Shown in pieces: positions 20,773 through 30,031 of a stretch of DNA of 64,000 nt. Under the pieces are notes generated by a model that was given only the letters and a program-made list of their open reading frames with translations, had not been told where the DNA came from and searched no databases. The stretch is from the NCBI RefSeq assembly GCF_900110925.1, contig NZ_FOFP01000006.1, positions 194,602-258,601 on the forward strand, read 5' to 3'. This DNA is from Pseudomonas cuatrocienegasensis. GTDB taxonomy: Bacteria > Pseudomonadota > Gammaproteobacteria > Pseudomonadales > Pseudomonadaceae. Both the position numbers and the translations under genes were made by a program. Position 1 is the first letter of the stretch. Each line of letters starts with the position of its first letter.

Positions 20773-20801
20773 AAAAAACCCGCCATTTAGGCGGGTTTTT
20801 T
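20773..20801 (-). terminator. Terminator of the tRNA operon
   Basis: AAAAAACCCGCC-ATTTA-GGCGGGTTTTTT: a 12-bp symmetrical stem 20 bases past the tRNA-Lys 3' end, with T-runs available on both strands. Confidence 0.85.
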
Positions 20802-20821
20802 ATTTTCAAGCAAGCTTGAAA

Positions 20822-20897
20822 TGGTGGGTCGTGTAGGATTCGAACCTACGACCAATTGGTTAAAAGCCAACTGCTCTACCAACTGAGCTAACGACCC
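20822..20897 (-). tRNA. tRNA-Lys (anticodon TTT)
   Basis: 76 bases on the minus strand beginning GGGTCGTTAGCTCAG; the anticodon loop CTTTTAA lies between GTTGG and CCAAT stems; the T-arm has GTTCGAATCC; CCA is encoded. Third in a tRNA cluster read Asn-Pro-Lys. Confidence 0.97.
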
Positions 20898-20902
20898 TAA
20901 AA

Positions 20903-20979
20903 TGGTCGGGGTAAGGGGATTCGAACTCCTGACATCCTGCTCCCAAAGCAGGCGCGCTACCGGACTGCGCTATACCCCG
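20903..20979 (-). tRNA. tRNA-Pro (anticodon TGG)
   Basis: 77 bases on the minus strand beginning CGGGGTATAGCGCAG; anticodon loop TTTGGGA between CCTGC and GCAGG; T-arm GTTCGAATCC; CCA encoded. Middle gene of the cluster. Confidence 0.97.
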
Positions 20980-20989
20980 ATAAGAAGTT

Positions 20990-21065
20990 TGGCTCCGCGA
21001 CCAGGACTCGAACCTGGGACCCAATGATTAACAGTCATTTGCTCTACCGACTGAGCTATCGCGGA
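20990..21065 (-). tRNA. tRNA-Asn (anticodon GTT)
   Basis: 76 bases on the minus strand beginning TCCGCGATAGCTCAG; anticodon loop CTGTTAA between AATGA and TCATT; T-arm GTTCGAGTCC; CCA encoded. First gene of the cluster. Confidence 0.97.
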
Positions 21066-21332
21066 ACATCATACTTCTGCTCTTTTACAGTATCCGGCGT
21101 CGCCGTTTCCCGTATCAGAGGCGCGCCATTTTACGGTTTAAAAGCACCCTGTCAACCCCTTAAATTGCTTTTATGACAATGCTTTGCAGACTTAGGGTCT
21201 GTTAACCTTTCAGCCACGAGCTTCGAGCCGCGAACGAAACGCCAACAGCCCCTTGGGTGGCCTACTATATGTCCATCGGTACAGTGATCGCCGCAGGACG
21301 TACCAACCGCCACGGCTCAGCCAGGAATATCC

Positions 21333-23690
21333 ATGAGTACTCAGGGTACGCCACCCAAACCACCCGCCACGGTTCATACGCTGGCTAGTCGCGGGATCCA
21401 GCCACGCTTTGGCGATTTGGTGCAAAGCTGCCGCAAGCTGGTGATGAACCACCTGGCCGAGCGCCTCACTCTGGTCTTCGCCCATGTCGACGACACCTTG
21501 TTCGAGTGCGCAGAAAAGGCCGAGAACAATCAGGTACAAACGCTGTTCTTCGACGCCATGCGCGACATTCGCCGGCAACGACCACAGATCGAGCGGCGCT
21601 ACCACCAAACAGTCGCCCAACAGTTCGCCGACTTTCTTGACGGCAAGCTTGCCGTCCCACCCAGCGAGGCCGTCGACGCCGAGCATCTGGCGCTGGTACA
21701 GAACGAGGATTACGAGGAAAGCCTGCAGATCACCAATATGGTCAGCCGGGTCAAGGCGCGAAGTGCACAGAGCCTGTTCGCGTTGGAGCAACGCCTGGCC
21801 CTGCTCAACAATGGTCAGAAGCTGCTTGAGGACGGCAACCCGTTCGGCCCGCAGATGATCGCCCAGGCATGTCGCGAGGCCCTGGCGCCCTGCCCCTTTA
21901 CGCTACGCATCAAAGTCATCCTCTATGCGCTGTTCGACAGCCATGTCATGCAGAGCCTGGAAGCGCTCTACGGCGCGCTGAATCAACGCCTGATCGACGC
22001 CGGCGTACTGCCCAATCTCAAATACAGCGCACCACGCAATACCAATCCAGTGCCACGCAGCACACCAGCGCCTGCCGCTCCCGTTACGGCCAGCAGCCCA
22101 GGCACATCAGCGGTCACCGGGCCGGCAGCGAGCAGTGTGCAAACCCGCGAGTCGCGTACTGGCGCACCTGGTACAACGCCGTTCGACCTCAATGGCCCGC
22201 CGCCCAGCGACCCGGACAACCTGCTCGACGGCCTGGCTCAGTTACTTGGCGAGCATCGCCAGCGCAACCGTGACGCCCCCTTGCTCGGTGGCACCCGTAG
22301 CATCGCCAGCTTCGCCTCACGAGATGCGACCCGCACCTACAGCGCCGCCGAACTGCTCGAAGCACTCAACCGCATGCAACGCGCGTCGGCCGATGAGCTG
22401 AGCCAGCGCCTGCACAGCCCACAGCCGGTCGAGGCGCTGAAAGCTGGCTTGCAGCACCAGCTTGACTCACACAGCAGTCAGCCAGGTCAGCAGAAACTGG
22501 CTGATCCGGAAACAGATGTCATCGACCTGGTGGGCATGCTGTTCGACTTCATACTCGACGACGACAACCTGCCGGACCCTTGCAAGACCGCCCTGTCACA
22601 CTTGCACACGCCCTACCTGAAGGTGGCGCTGCAGGACAAGGCACTGTTCACCCAGCACAATCACCCCGCCCGCCGCCTGCTCAACGCCATGGCTCAGGCG
22701 GGTGTGCTCTATGGTGGTGACGGCGACGAGCGCGGACTGCTGGCCAAGATGCAGTGGGTGGTCGAACGGGTAATCCATGGCTTTGAGGGCGACCTGCGGG
22801 TATTCGAAGAACTGCTGGACGAGTTCAGCGAGTTCGTCGCCACCCTGCGCCACAAGGTCGAGCTGCGCGAGCGCCGTGCCGTGGAAGCAGCCAAAGGCCG
22901 CGACAAACTCCTCGGCGCGCGCCAGCAAGCGGTAGACGAGATCGTCCGTTGCCTGGGTAGCCGCCAGCTACCGAACATCATCCGTAATTTTCTCGAACTC
23001 ACGTGGGCTGACGTGCTGGTCTTCGTACTGCTACGGCATGGCGATCAGGGCCCGGAATGGCAACGCGCCCGCGAGGTTGCCGAGCAACTGGCCTGGAGCG
23101 GCACACCACTGGATGCGGCCGGCAACGAGCAACTGCAACGCCTGCGCGCGCCGCTGCTGGACGATCTGCGCAAGGGCCTGGAGCTGCTCGGCGGCTATCA
23201 CGACGATGGCATCCGCCGCCTGCTGCAAGACCTCGTCGCCTGCCAGTACGCGGTGCAGGCCAAACAGCCACAGGTAGCCGCCAAACTCAACCCGGCACTC
23301 CCCGAGAGCCCACTGGGCGCCATGCTCGGGGAAGATGCCAGCCTGGCGACCTTGGCGCCCCGTGCAGCCGGTCTGTCCAGCCGCGCCCAGGCACTGGCGC
23401 GCGAACTGGGGCATATCGAGTTCGGCACCTGGTTCGAGTTCGTCACGGGCGAGCAAATAAGCACGCTCAAACTGTCCTGGTTCAGCCCAACCACCCACAA
23501 CTACATGTTTGTCGACCACAGCGGTCAGCGCGTGGCGATCAAGCCCCTGACACTGCTGGCCAGCGAAATGGAGCAGGGCCTGGCGCGCATTGTGGTACGT
23601 GACCGTGGCGCGCCCATGGTCGACCGGGCGCTGAATGCCATTTACCGCGTGCTGCAGCGCGTCACCGGCCGCACGCACGAAACCCGCTAA
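21333..23690 (+). CDS. DUF1631 family protein
   Basis: A 785-residue cytoplasmic protein of the DUF1631 type, without signal peptide or membrane segments. The N-terminal 220 residues are helical and well ordered (LVQSCRKLVMNHLAERLTLV; ITNMVSRVKARS), then a low-complexity Pro/Ala/Thr/Ser linker (about 230-290), then a long helical C-terminal half ending with a small beta-rich part (GTWFEFVTGEQISTLKLSWF). That last segment resembles PilZ-like or c-di-GMP-binding YcgR-type context, but I cannot assign it. It is followed nine bases later by a PilZ protein, which suggests a c-di-GMP-linked function. Biochemical role unknown. Confidence 0.82.
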   Translation: MSTQGTPPKPPATVHTLASRGIQPRFGDLVQSCRKLVMNHLAERLTLVFAHVDDTLFECAEKAENNQVQTLFFDAMRDIRRQRPQIERRYHQTVAQQFADFLDGKLAVPPSEAVDAEHLALVQNEDYEESLQITNMVSRVKARSAQSLFALEQRLALLNNGQKLLEDGNPFGPQMIAQACREALAPCPFTLRIKVILYALFDSHVMQSLEALYGALNQRLIDAGVLPNLKYSAPRNTNPVPRSTPAPAAPVTASSPGTSAVTGPAASSVQTRESRTGAPGTTPFDLNGPPPSDPDNLLDGLAQLLGEHRQRNRDAPLLGGTRSIASFASRDATRTYSAAELLEALNRMQRASADELSQRLHSPQPVEALKAGLQHQLDSHSSQPGQQKLADPETDVIDLVGMLFDFILDDDNLPDPCKTALSHLHTPYLKVALQDKALFTQHNHPARRLLNAMAQAGVLYGGDGDERGLLAKMQWVVERVIHGFEGDLRVFEELLDEFSEFVATLRHKVELRERRAVEAAKGRDKLLGARQQAVDEIVRCLGSRQLPNIIRNFLELTWADVLVFVLLRHGDQGPEWQRAREVAEQLAWSGTPLDAAGNEQLQRLRAPLLDDLRKGLELLGGYHDDGIRRLLQDLVACQYAVQAKQPQVAAKLNPALPESPLGAMLGEDASLATLAPRAAGLSSRAQALARELGHIEFGTWFEFVTGEQISTLKLSWFSPTTHNYMFVDHSGQRVAIKPLTLLASEMEQGLARIVVRDRGAPMVDRALNAIYRVLQRVTGRTHETR

Positions 23691-23699
23691 GGAGTCGCC

Positions 23700-24032
23700 A
23701 TGGACGATCGTCGTCAGCACAGTCGCTTCAGCACCCAGCTGCAGCTTGAAGTCTTCGAGTTGCACAGCGGTACGCGCATCGGCCGCGTGGTCGACCTTTC
23801 GGCCGACGGCTTCATGCTATTTAGCGACACCCCGCAAACCCCAGACGCGCTGGTGGAATGCCGACTGGTTAGCGAGCAACTAATTGAGGGCATTGGCGAA
23901 GTGCGTTTCGGCGCAGACTGCCTGTGGTCACGCCCGGGCGCGGATGGTCAACACAGCTGGGCCGGTTACCACATCATCGACCTGGCCGACGATCAGGCCA
24001 ACGCCCTGGCGGTTGTGCTGCAGCATCTCTGA
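23700..24032 (+). CDS. PilZ domain protein
   Basis: A 110-residue stand-alone PilZ domain, the usual c-di-GMP receptor. The binding signature is present: an arginine-rich start (DRRQHSRF, fitting RxxxR) and DLSADGFML (fitting D/NxSxxG) about 30 residues later. GGAG precedes the ATG. It forms an operon with the DUF1631 gene. Ligand binding is therefore likely, while the target process (motility, pili or matrix) is unknown. Confidence 0.88.
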   Translation: MDDRRQHSRFSTQLQLEVFELHSGTRIGRVVDLSADGFMLFSDTPQTPDALVECRLVSEQLIEGIGEVRFGADCLWSRPGADGQHSWAGYHIIDLADDQANALAVVLQHL

Positions 24033-24085
24033 GCCCGAAGGTATCGCACTAGAGGCGTAACCAGCACAGCAAGCCGTCTTAAAAA

Positions 24086-24155
24086 TAGCCTGGGTTGAGC
24101 GTAGCGACACCCAGGGATAGAGTCTCCCGGGTATCGCTGCGCTCAACCCAGGCTA
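24086..24155. repeat. Family D palindrome (copy 1)
   Basis: TAGCCTGGGTTGAGCGTAGC at the left and its near-perfect inverse GCTGCGCTCAACCCAGGCTA at the right form a long hairpin. A half copy occurs at 26919-26948, so two units flank clpB. Confidence 0.8.
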
Positions 24156-24201
24156 CCGGACTGCCGGCCCCATGGTAGGAGCATCACCGCAGGGCGCCTG
24201 C

Positions 24202-26766
24202 TTAGTGAAAGACGATTTCGTCGTCTTTCACCGTGCCGGTGACGCGGCTGCCGGGCTCGAACTTGCCGGCCAAAATCAACTGCGCCAGCGGATTTTCGAT
24301 CCAGCGCTGGATCGCACGCTTGAGCGGGCGGGCGCCGTAGACCGGGTCGTAGCCAATGGCGATCAGCTTATCCAGCGCTTCGCCGCTCAGGTCCAGGCCC
24401 AGCTCGCGCTCGGCCAAGCGCTCACGCAGGCGGTCCAGCTGGATTTGCGCGATGCCGGCGATCTGCTCGCGCGCCAGCGGCTCGAAGATCACCACCTCGT
24501 CGATACGGTTGATGAACTCGGGACGGAAGTGCGTGCTCACCGCATCCATCACCGCCGCGCGCTGCGCCTCGCGGTCGCCGACCAGCTCCTGGATCTGCGT
24601 CGAGCCGAGGTTGGAGGTCATCACCACCACGGTGTTCTTGAAGTCCACGGTGCGCCCGTGGCTGTCAGTCAGGCGGCCGTCTTCGAGCACCTGCAGCAGC
24701 ACGTTGAACACATCCGGGTGGGCCTTCTCCACCTCATCCAGCAAGATCACCGAGTAAGGTTTGCGGCGTACTGCTTCGGTCAGGTAGCCACCCTCTTCGT
24801 AGCCGACATAACCGGGCGGTGCGCCGATCAACCGAGCCACGGAGTGCTTCTCCATAAACTCGGACATGTCGATGCGCACCAGCGCCTCTTCGGTATCGAA
24901 GAGGAACTCGGCCAGCGCCTTGCACAGCTCGGTCTTGCCCACCCCGGTCGGGCCGAGGAAAAGGAACGAACCACTCGGCCGGTTCGGGTCCGACAGCCCG
25001 GCACGGGAACGGCGCACGGCGTTGGCCACTGCGACCACGGCCTCTTCCTGACCAATCACCCGCTGGTGCAACAGGCCTTCCATCTTCAGCAGCTTATCGC
25101 GCTCGCCTTCGAGCATCTTGCTGACCGGGATGCCGGTCCACTTCGACACCACCTCGGCGATCTCTTCTTCGGTGACCTTGCTGCGCAGCAGCTGGTTCTC
25201 GGTCTTGCCATGCTGGTCGACCATCTGCAGGCTGCGCTCCAGATCCGGAATGATCCCGTACTGCAGCTCGGCCATACGGTTGAGGTCGCCCTTGCGCCGC
25301 GCCGCTTCCAGCTCCTGACGCGACTGCTCGATGCGCTGCTGAATCTGTGCCGAACCTTGCACCTCGGCCTTCTCGGATTTCCAGATGTCTTCCAGATCAG
25401 CGTATTCGCGCTCCAGCCGGGCGATGTCTTCGTTGAGTTTGGTCAGGCGCTTGATGGCAGCGTCGTCGTCTTCCTTTTTCAGCGCCTGGGCTTCGACCTT
25501 GAGCTGAATCAGACGGCGTTCCAGACGATCGAGCACTTCCGGCTTGGAGTCGATCTCCATGCGGATACGGCTGGCAGCCTCATCGATCAGGTCGATGGCT
25601 TTGTCCGGCAACTGACGGTCGGTGATATAGCGGTGCGAGAGCTTGGCCGCGGCGATGATCGCGCCATCGGTGATCGCCACCTTGTGGTGCACCTCATAGC
25701 GTTCCTTGAGGCCGCGGAGGATGGCGATGGTGTCTTCCTCGCTCGGTTCATCGACCAGCACTTTCTGGAAGCGCCGCTCCAGCGCCGCGTCCTTCTCGAT
25801 AAACTGGCGGTACTCATTTAGCGTCGTGGCACCCACACAGTGCAGCTCACCGCGCGCCAGGGACGGCTTGAGCATATTGCCGGCGTCCATCGCGCCCTCG
25901 CCCTTGCCGGCACCGACCATGGTGTGCAACTCGTCGATAAACAGGATGACCCGGCCTTCCTGCTTGGACAGCTCGTTGAGCACGGCTTTCAGGCGCTCCT
26001 CGAACTCGCCGCGGAACTTCGCCCCGGCGATTAGTGAGCCCATGTCCAGGGACAACAGGCGCTTGTCCTTGAGGCCATCCGGCACTTCGCCGTTGACGAT
26101 GCGCTGAGCCAGGCCCTCGGCAATGGCGGTCTTGCCCACGCCGGGCTCGCCGATCAGTACCGGGTTGTTCTTGGTACGCCGCTGCAAGACCTGGATGGTG
26201 CGACGGATTTCATCGTCGCGACCGATCACCGGGTCGAGCTTGCCTTCTTCGGCACGCTTGGTCAGGTCGACGGTGTACTTGTCCAGGGCCTGGCGCGATT
26301 CCTCGACATTCGGGTCGTTCACCGCATCGCCACCACGCAGGTTGCTCACGGCGTTTTCCAAGGCTTTCTTGCTAACGCCTTGACCGAGCAACAGCTTGCC
26401 GAGCTTGGTGTTGTCATCCATGGCGGCGAGCAGCACCAGCTCGCTGGAGATGAACTGGTCACCCTTCTGCTGCGACAGGCGGTCGGCCTGGTTGAGCAGG
26501 CGCGCCAGGTCCTGGGACAGGTTGACGTCGCCGGTGGGGTTCTGAATTTTCGGTAGCTGGTCCAGCTCCTTGCTCAGGGCCTGGCGCAGACTGTTGACCT
26601 CGAAGCCGACCTGCATCAGCAGCGGGCGGATCGAGCCGCCCTGCTGGTCGAGCAGCGCCTGCATCAGGTGCAGCGGCTCGATGGCGGCGTGGTCGTGGCC
26701 GACGGCCAGGGATTGGGCGTCGGACAGGGCGAGTTGCAACTTACTGGTTAAACGGTCGATTCGCAT
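24202..26766 (-). CDS. clpB: ClpB disaggregase
   Basis: The 854-residue hexameric AAA+ chaperone rescues aggregated proteins with DnaK. Order of domains: N domain (1-145); NBD1 with Walker [10 protein letters not shown] and Walker [10 protein letters not shown]; the coiled-coil middle domain (about 400-530) that separates ClpB from ClpA; NBD2 with [10 protein letters not shown] and [10 protein letters not shown]. There is no ClpP-binding loop. A sigma-32-type promoter lies upstream. Same neighbour order (clpB, pgeF, rluD) as PAO1. Confidence 0.98.
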   Translation of the reverse strand: MRIDRLTSKLQLALSDAQSLAVGHDHAAIEPLHLMQALLDQQGGSIRPLLMQVGFEVNSLRQALSKELDQLPKIQNPTGDVNLSQDLARLLNQADRLSQQKGDQFISSELVLLAAMDDNTKLGKLLLGQGVSKKALENAVSNLRGGDAVNDPNVEESRQALDKYTVDLTKRAEEGKLDPVIGRDDEIRRTIQVLQRRTKNNPVLIGEPGVGKTAIAEGLAQRIVNGEVPDGLKDKRLLSLDMGSLIAGAKFRGEFEERLKAVLNELSKQEGRVILFIDELHTMVGAGKGEGAMDAGNMLKPSLARGELHCVGATTLNEYRQFIEKDAALERRFQKVLVDEPSEEDTIAILRGLKERYEVHHKVAITDGAIIAAAKLSHRYITDRQLPDKAIDLIDEAASRIRMEIDSKPEVLDRLERRLIQLKVEAQALKKEDDDAAIKRLTKLNEDIARLEREYADLEDIWKSEKAEVQGSAQIQQRIEQSRQELEAARRKGDLNRMAELQYGIIPDLERSLQMVDQHGKTENQLLRSKVTEEEIAEVVSKWTGIPVSKMLEGERDKLLKMEGLLHQRVIGQEEAVVAVANAVRRSRAGLSDPNRPSGSFLFLGPTGVGKTELCKALAEFLFDTEEALVRIDMSEFMEKHSVARLIGAPPGYVGYEEGGYLTEAVRRKPYSVILLDEVEKAHPDVFNVLLQVLEDGRLTDSHGRTVDFKNTVVVMTSNLGSTQIQELVGDREAQRAAVMDAVSTHFRPEFINRIDEVVIFEPLAREQIAGIAQIQLDRLRERLAERELGLDLSGEALDKLIAIGYDPVYGARPLKRAIQRWIENPLAQLILAGKFEPGSRVTGTVKDDEIVFH

Positions 26767-26840
26767 GGCGTCATCCTTCCTTTAAAGGCAGGCCGGCGCG
26801 ATGCATGCGCCTGAAACTACAAACCTGCCGAGATGCAGAC

Positions 26841-26869
26841 TAGATGAGGCCGATTGTGCGCGTTTCAAG
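26841..26869 (-). promoter_or_regulatory. Heat-shock (sigma-32) type promoter of clpB
   Basis: On the minus strand CTTGAAA, then 13 bases, then CCTCATCTA, close to the RpoH consensus CTTGAAA-N(13-14)-CCCCATnTA. It ends about 75 bases before the clpB ATG. Confidence 0.75.
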
Positions 26870-26918
26870 CGGCACGCAGTTGATATGGATCAGAGGCATC
26901 CGCGCGAACGCAAGAGGG

Positions 26919-26948
26919 TAGCCTGGGTTGAGCGCAGCGATACCCGGG
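26919..26948. repeat. Family D repeat (half copy)
   Basis: TAGCCTGGGTTGAGCGCAGC followed by GATACCCGGG; the left arm matches the full palindrome at 24086-24155. It ends six bases short of the pgeF stop codon. Confidence 0.7.
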
Positions 26949-26954
26949 AAGGTG

Positions 26955-27689
26955 TTAGCGATCAGACAGCCAGATCAGCGAAGCAAAGCGCCCAGTGCGC
27001 GAGGCAAGGCGGTAGGAGTAGAAGCGCGGGTCGCTGTGGGTGCAGAAGCCACCGCCATACACAGCCGTGACCCCGCAGGCGGCCAGGCGGATACGCGCCA
27101 ACTGGTAGATATCCGCCATAAAACGCCCGGCATTGACGCTCGGCACAAAGGCACTGGCGGCCTGGGGATGGCTGGCCACGAAGGCGTCGCGCACCTCGCC
27201 GCCGACCTCGAAGGCTTGCGGGCCGATGGCCGGCCCCAGCCAGACCAACACATCCTCGGGCGCACAAGCGAGCGCCGCAACCGTGGCTTCCAGCACCCCT
27301 GCCGCCAGCCCACGCCAGCCGGCATGGGCCGCAGCGACGCGGGTGCCGGCACGGTCGCAGAACAGCGCCGGCAAACAATCGGCAGTCATGACCGTACAGG
27401 CCAGGCCAGGGGTTGTGGTCCAACTGGCATCGGCTTCATGCACCTGCGCCGGGTCGGCCGCAACCACCTGCACGCCGTGCACCTGGCTTAGCCACGCCGG
27501 TTGGCAACCGAGCTGGCTGACCAGGCGCTGGCGGTTCTTGGCCACGGCCTGGGGCTCGTCGCCAACGTGATCGCCGAGGTTGAAACTGTCGAACGGCGCC
27601 TGGCTGACGCCGCCATCACGAGTGGTGACGCAGGTGCGCACCCAGGCTGGCGCCGGCCAGTCCGGGCTCAGCCAGTCATGGGCACTCAC
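26955..27689 (-). CDS. pgeF: PgeF/YfiH family peptidoglycan editing factor (LACC1-like)
   Basis: A 244-residue protein of the multicopper-polyphenol-oxidase (DUF152) fold. Metal ligands are visible: His in QVHGVQVV, Cys in MTADCLPALF and His in AAHAGWRG. Members act on purine nucleosides or, in E. coli, remove wrongly inserted L-Ser from peptidoglycan precursors; the exact in vivo role here is not certain. The ATG overlaps the rluD stop codon (ATGA), so the two are one operon. Confidence 0.92.
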   Translation of the reverse strand: MSAHDWLSPDWPAPAWVRTCVTTRDGGVSQAPFDSFNLGDHVGDEPQAVAKNRQRLVSQLGCQPAWLSQVHGVQVVAADPAQVHEADASWTTTPGLACTVMTADCLPALFCDRAGTRVAAAHAGWRGLAAGVLEATVAALACAPEDVLVWLGPAIGPQAFEVGGEVRDAFVASHPQAASAFVPSVNAGRFMADIYQLARIRLAACGVTAVYGGGFCTHSDPRFYSYRLASRTGRFASLIWLSDR

Positions 27690-28660
27690 CCGATAAACGC
27701 CTCGCGGTCCTGGCGCAGCAAGGTCAGCAGCCAGACCAGATCATCCGGCAGCGGCGACTGCCACTTCATGCGCTCACCAGTGATCGGATGATCGAGTTCG
27801 AGAAAACGCGCGTGCAGCGCCTGACGCGGGAAAGCCTTGAGGCTTTCGACCATGGTTTGGCTGGCTGCTGGCGGAATGCGGAAACGCCCGCCGTAGACAG
27901 GATCACCGACCAGCGGATAACCGACGTGGCTCATGTGCACACGAATCTGGTGCGTACGCCCGGTTTCCAGTTTGACCCGCGCATGGGTGTGCGAACGGAA
28001 CCGCTCCAGTACCCGGTAATGGCTGACCGCCGGCTTGCCGCCATCACTCACGGCCATGCGCTGGCGCTGCGAGGAACTGCGACCGATGGGTGCATTGATC
28101 TTGCCGCCGGCGGTGATCACACCGATGACGATGCATTCATAGATGCGGCTGACCGTGCGCTTCTGCAGTTGATCGACCAGACGGGTCTGCGCCTCGATGG
28201 TCTTGGCCACCACCATCAGCCCGGTGGTGTCTTTGTCCAGGCGGTGCACGATGCCGGCACGCGGCACGTTGACGATATCCGGTACGTGGTGCAGCAGCGC
28301 ATTGAGCAGCGTGCCGTCGGCATGCCCGGCTGCCGGGTGCACGACCAGACCAGCAGGCTTGTCGATCACCAGAATCTGCTCGTCTTCATAGACGATGTTC
28401 AACGCGATGTCCTGGGCAATCCACTCGCCCTGGGCTTCCTGCTCGGCCTTGAGGGCCAACTGCGCACCGCCGTGGACGATGTCGCGCGGGCGAATCACCT
28501 CACCGTCGACGGTCAGCAGACCTTCCTTGATCCAGGCCGACAGGCGCGAGCGCGAGTGCTCCGGGAACAGCTGGGCGGCGACTTGGTCAAGGCGTTGACC
28601 GCCCATATCGGACGGCACCTCGGCGCTCATTTCTATGGTCTGCGTATTGATAGAGGACAT
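27686..28660 (-). CDS. rluD: 23S rRNA pseudouridine(1911/1915/1917) synthase
   Basis: About 324 residues: an N-terminal S4 RNA-binding domain (QRLDQVAAQLFPEHSRSRLS) and a catalytic domain with RLDKDTTGLMVVAK containing the nucleophile Asp. It modifies helix 69 of 23S rRNA, needed for proper ribosome function. The ATG at 28660 is chosen; a TTG nine bases upstream is less likely. It diverges from bamD across a 159-base gap that should hold both promoters. Gene order matches PAO1. Confidence 0.95.
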   Translation of the reverse strand: MSSINTQTIEMSAEVPSDMGGQRLDQVAAQLFPEHSRSRLSAWIKEGLLTVDGEVIRPRDIVHGGAQLALKAEQEAQGEWIAQDIALNIVYEDEQILVIDKPAGLVVHPAAGHADGTLLNALLHHVPDIVNVPRAGIVHRLDKDTTGLMVVAKTIEAQTRLVDQLQKRTVSRIYECIVIGVITAGGKINAPIGRSSSQRQRMAVSDGGKPAVSHYRVLERFRSHTHARVKLETGRTHQIRVHMSHVGYPLVGDPVYGGRFRIPPAASQTMVESLKAFPRQALHARFLELDHPITGERMKWQSPLPDDLVWLLTLLRQDREAFIG

Positions 28661-28819
28661 GCTCGGCAACGGCGGGGAGGTCTGAGAAGGTCTAGCCTTT
28701 GGTTTCGGCTACACGCTTGTGGTTAAATACGGCGTCTTTGCCCCAGGGATACCGGGGGCGCTCATCATAACAGGACGGCCCCGCTCAAGACAGCCGCCGT
28801 CTCAGGGACGCTAGCCGCC

Positions 28820-29836
28820 ATGCACGTGAAACACCTGCTGCTGATCGCCATCCTCGCCCTTACTGCTGCCTGCTCCTCCAACGAGGTGCTGGACGAAAAC
28901 CTGAGCGAGACCGAGCTCTACCAGCAGGCGCAGACCGACCTGGACAACAAGAGCTACACCAGTGCGGTGACCAAGCTCAAGGCGCTGGAGTCGCGCTACC
29001 CGTTCGGGCGCTATGCCGAGCAAGCGCAACTGGAGCTGATCTACGCCTACTACAAGAACGTCGAGCCGGAAGCTGCACGTTCCTCGGCCGAGCGTTTCAT
29101 TCGCCTGCACCCGCAGCACCCGAACGTCGACTACGCCTACTACCTCAAGGGTCTGGCCTCGTTTGACCAGGACCGCGGCCTGCTGGCGCGCTTCCTGCCG
29201 CTGGACATGACCAAGCGTGACCCTGGCGCGGCCCGCGATTCCTACAACGAGTTCGCTCAGCTCACCAGCGGCTACCCGAACAGCCGTTATGCACCCGATG
29301 CCAAGCAGCGCATGATCTACCTGCGCAACCTGCTGGCGGCCTACGAAGTGCACGTGGCCCACTACTACCTGACTCGCCAGGCCTATGTCGCTGCCGCCAA
29401 CCGTGGCCGTTACATCGTTGAGAACTTCCAGGAAACCCCAGCCGTTGGCGACGGCCTGGCGATCATGACCGAGGCCTACCAGCGCCTGACTCTGGACGAC
29501 CTGGCGGCCACCAGCCTGGCCACCCTCAAGCTCAACTACCCGGATCACCCGACCCTGGTCGATGGCGAGTTCGTGCCAAGCCAGGAAGAAGCAGACACCC
29601 GCTCCTGGCTGGCCAAAGCCACCCTCGGCCTGATCGAGAGCGAAACACCTCTGCCGCCGGGCCAGACCCGCGCCAGCCAGGACGTGATCCGCCAGTACGA
29701 AGACGCCCAGGAGCAAATCCCGGATGAACTCAAGCCGGAAAATCAGGAAGCCGTGCGCCAAGAGGAACAGGAAGCCGAAGGCAACAACAGCGACCGTTCC
29801 TGGTTTAGCTACATGACCTTTGGTGTGTTTGACTGA
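28820..29836 (+). CDS. bamD: Outer-membrane assembly lipoprotein BamD
   Basis: The 338-residue lipoprotein of the beta-barrel assembly complex has a lipoprotein signal peptide with lipobox LTAAC (Cys18 region) and about five TPR-like repeats ([57 protein letters not shown]). Anchored in the inner leaflet of the outer membrane it binds BamA and substrates. It has a charged C-terminal extension past the usual fold. Called comL in older Pseudomonas annotation. Confidence 0.96.
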   Translation: MHVKHLLLIAILALTAACSSNEVLDENLSETELYQQAQTDLDNKSYTSAVTKLKALESRYPFGRYAEQAQLELIYAYYKNVEPEAARSSAERFIRLHPQHPNVDYAYYLKGLASFDQDRGLLARFLPLDMTKRDPGAARDSYNEFAQLTSGYPNSRYAPDAKQRMIYLRNLLAAYEVHVAHYYLTRQAYVAAANRGRYIVENFQETPAVGDGLAIMTEAYQRLTLDDLAATSLATLKLNYPDHPTLVDGEFVPSQEEADTRSWLAKATLGLIESETPLPPGQTRASQDVIRQYEDAQEQIPDELKPENQEAVRQEEQEAEGNNSDRSWFSYMTFGVFD

Positions 29837-29850
29837 TCACTCAAGCCATG

Positions 29851-29879
29851 AAAAAGGGAAGCCTCGGCTTCCCTTTTTT
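29851..29879 (+). terminator. bamD terminator
   Basis: AAAAAGGGAAGCC-TC-GGCTTCCCTTTTTT, stem over 10 bp with a T-run, 15 bases after the bamD stop. Confidence 0.9.
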
Positions 29880-29900
29880 GTGCGCGCTACTTTTCAAAGG

Positions 29901-29931
29901 CTATGTAGCAATTGAGTGTTTCACTACATAG
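29901..29931. repeat. Small inverted repeat
   Basis: CTATGTAG ... CTACATAG with a 15-base interior, immediately before the family C unit. No homologue of it is seen elsewhere in the window. Confidence 0.5.
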
Positions 29932-29935
29932 CAAA

Positions 29936-29995
29936 GTAGGGTGCGCCGCGCGCACCAAGCGTAACCAGGCCTCCGGTGCGCACGGCGCACCCTAC
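29936..29995. repeat. Family C palindrome
   Basis: GTAGGGTGCGCCGCGCGCACC and the inverse GGTGCGCACGGCGCACCCTAC face each other across a short spacer. Same family as 20578-20727 and 56402-56454. It lies between two convergent genes, bamD and nadE. Confidence 0.75.
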
Positions 29996-30031
29996 GGAAT
30001 GCAGCGTCCCTTCGCGCCAGGCACGCACCAA

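Noticed and set aside
20822..21065. Integrative element using the tRNA cluster as attachment site
   Set aside because: No integrase, no direct repeat of a tRNA 3' end, and flanks are core genes.
24172..25821. Long open frame on the plus strand opposite clpB
   Set aside because: It mirrors the codon pattern of clpB in GC-rich DNA, has no recognisable domain, and clpB is certain.
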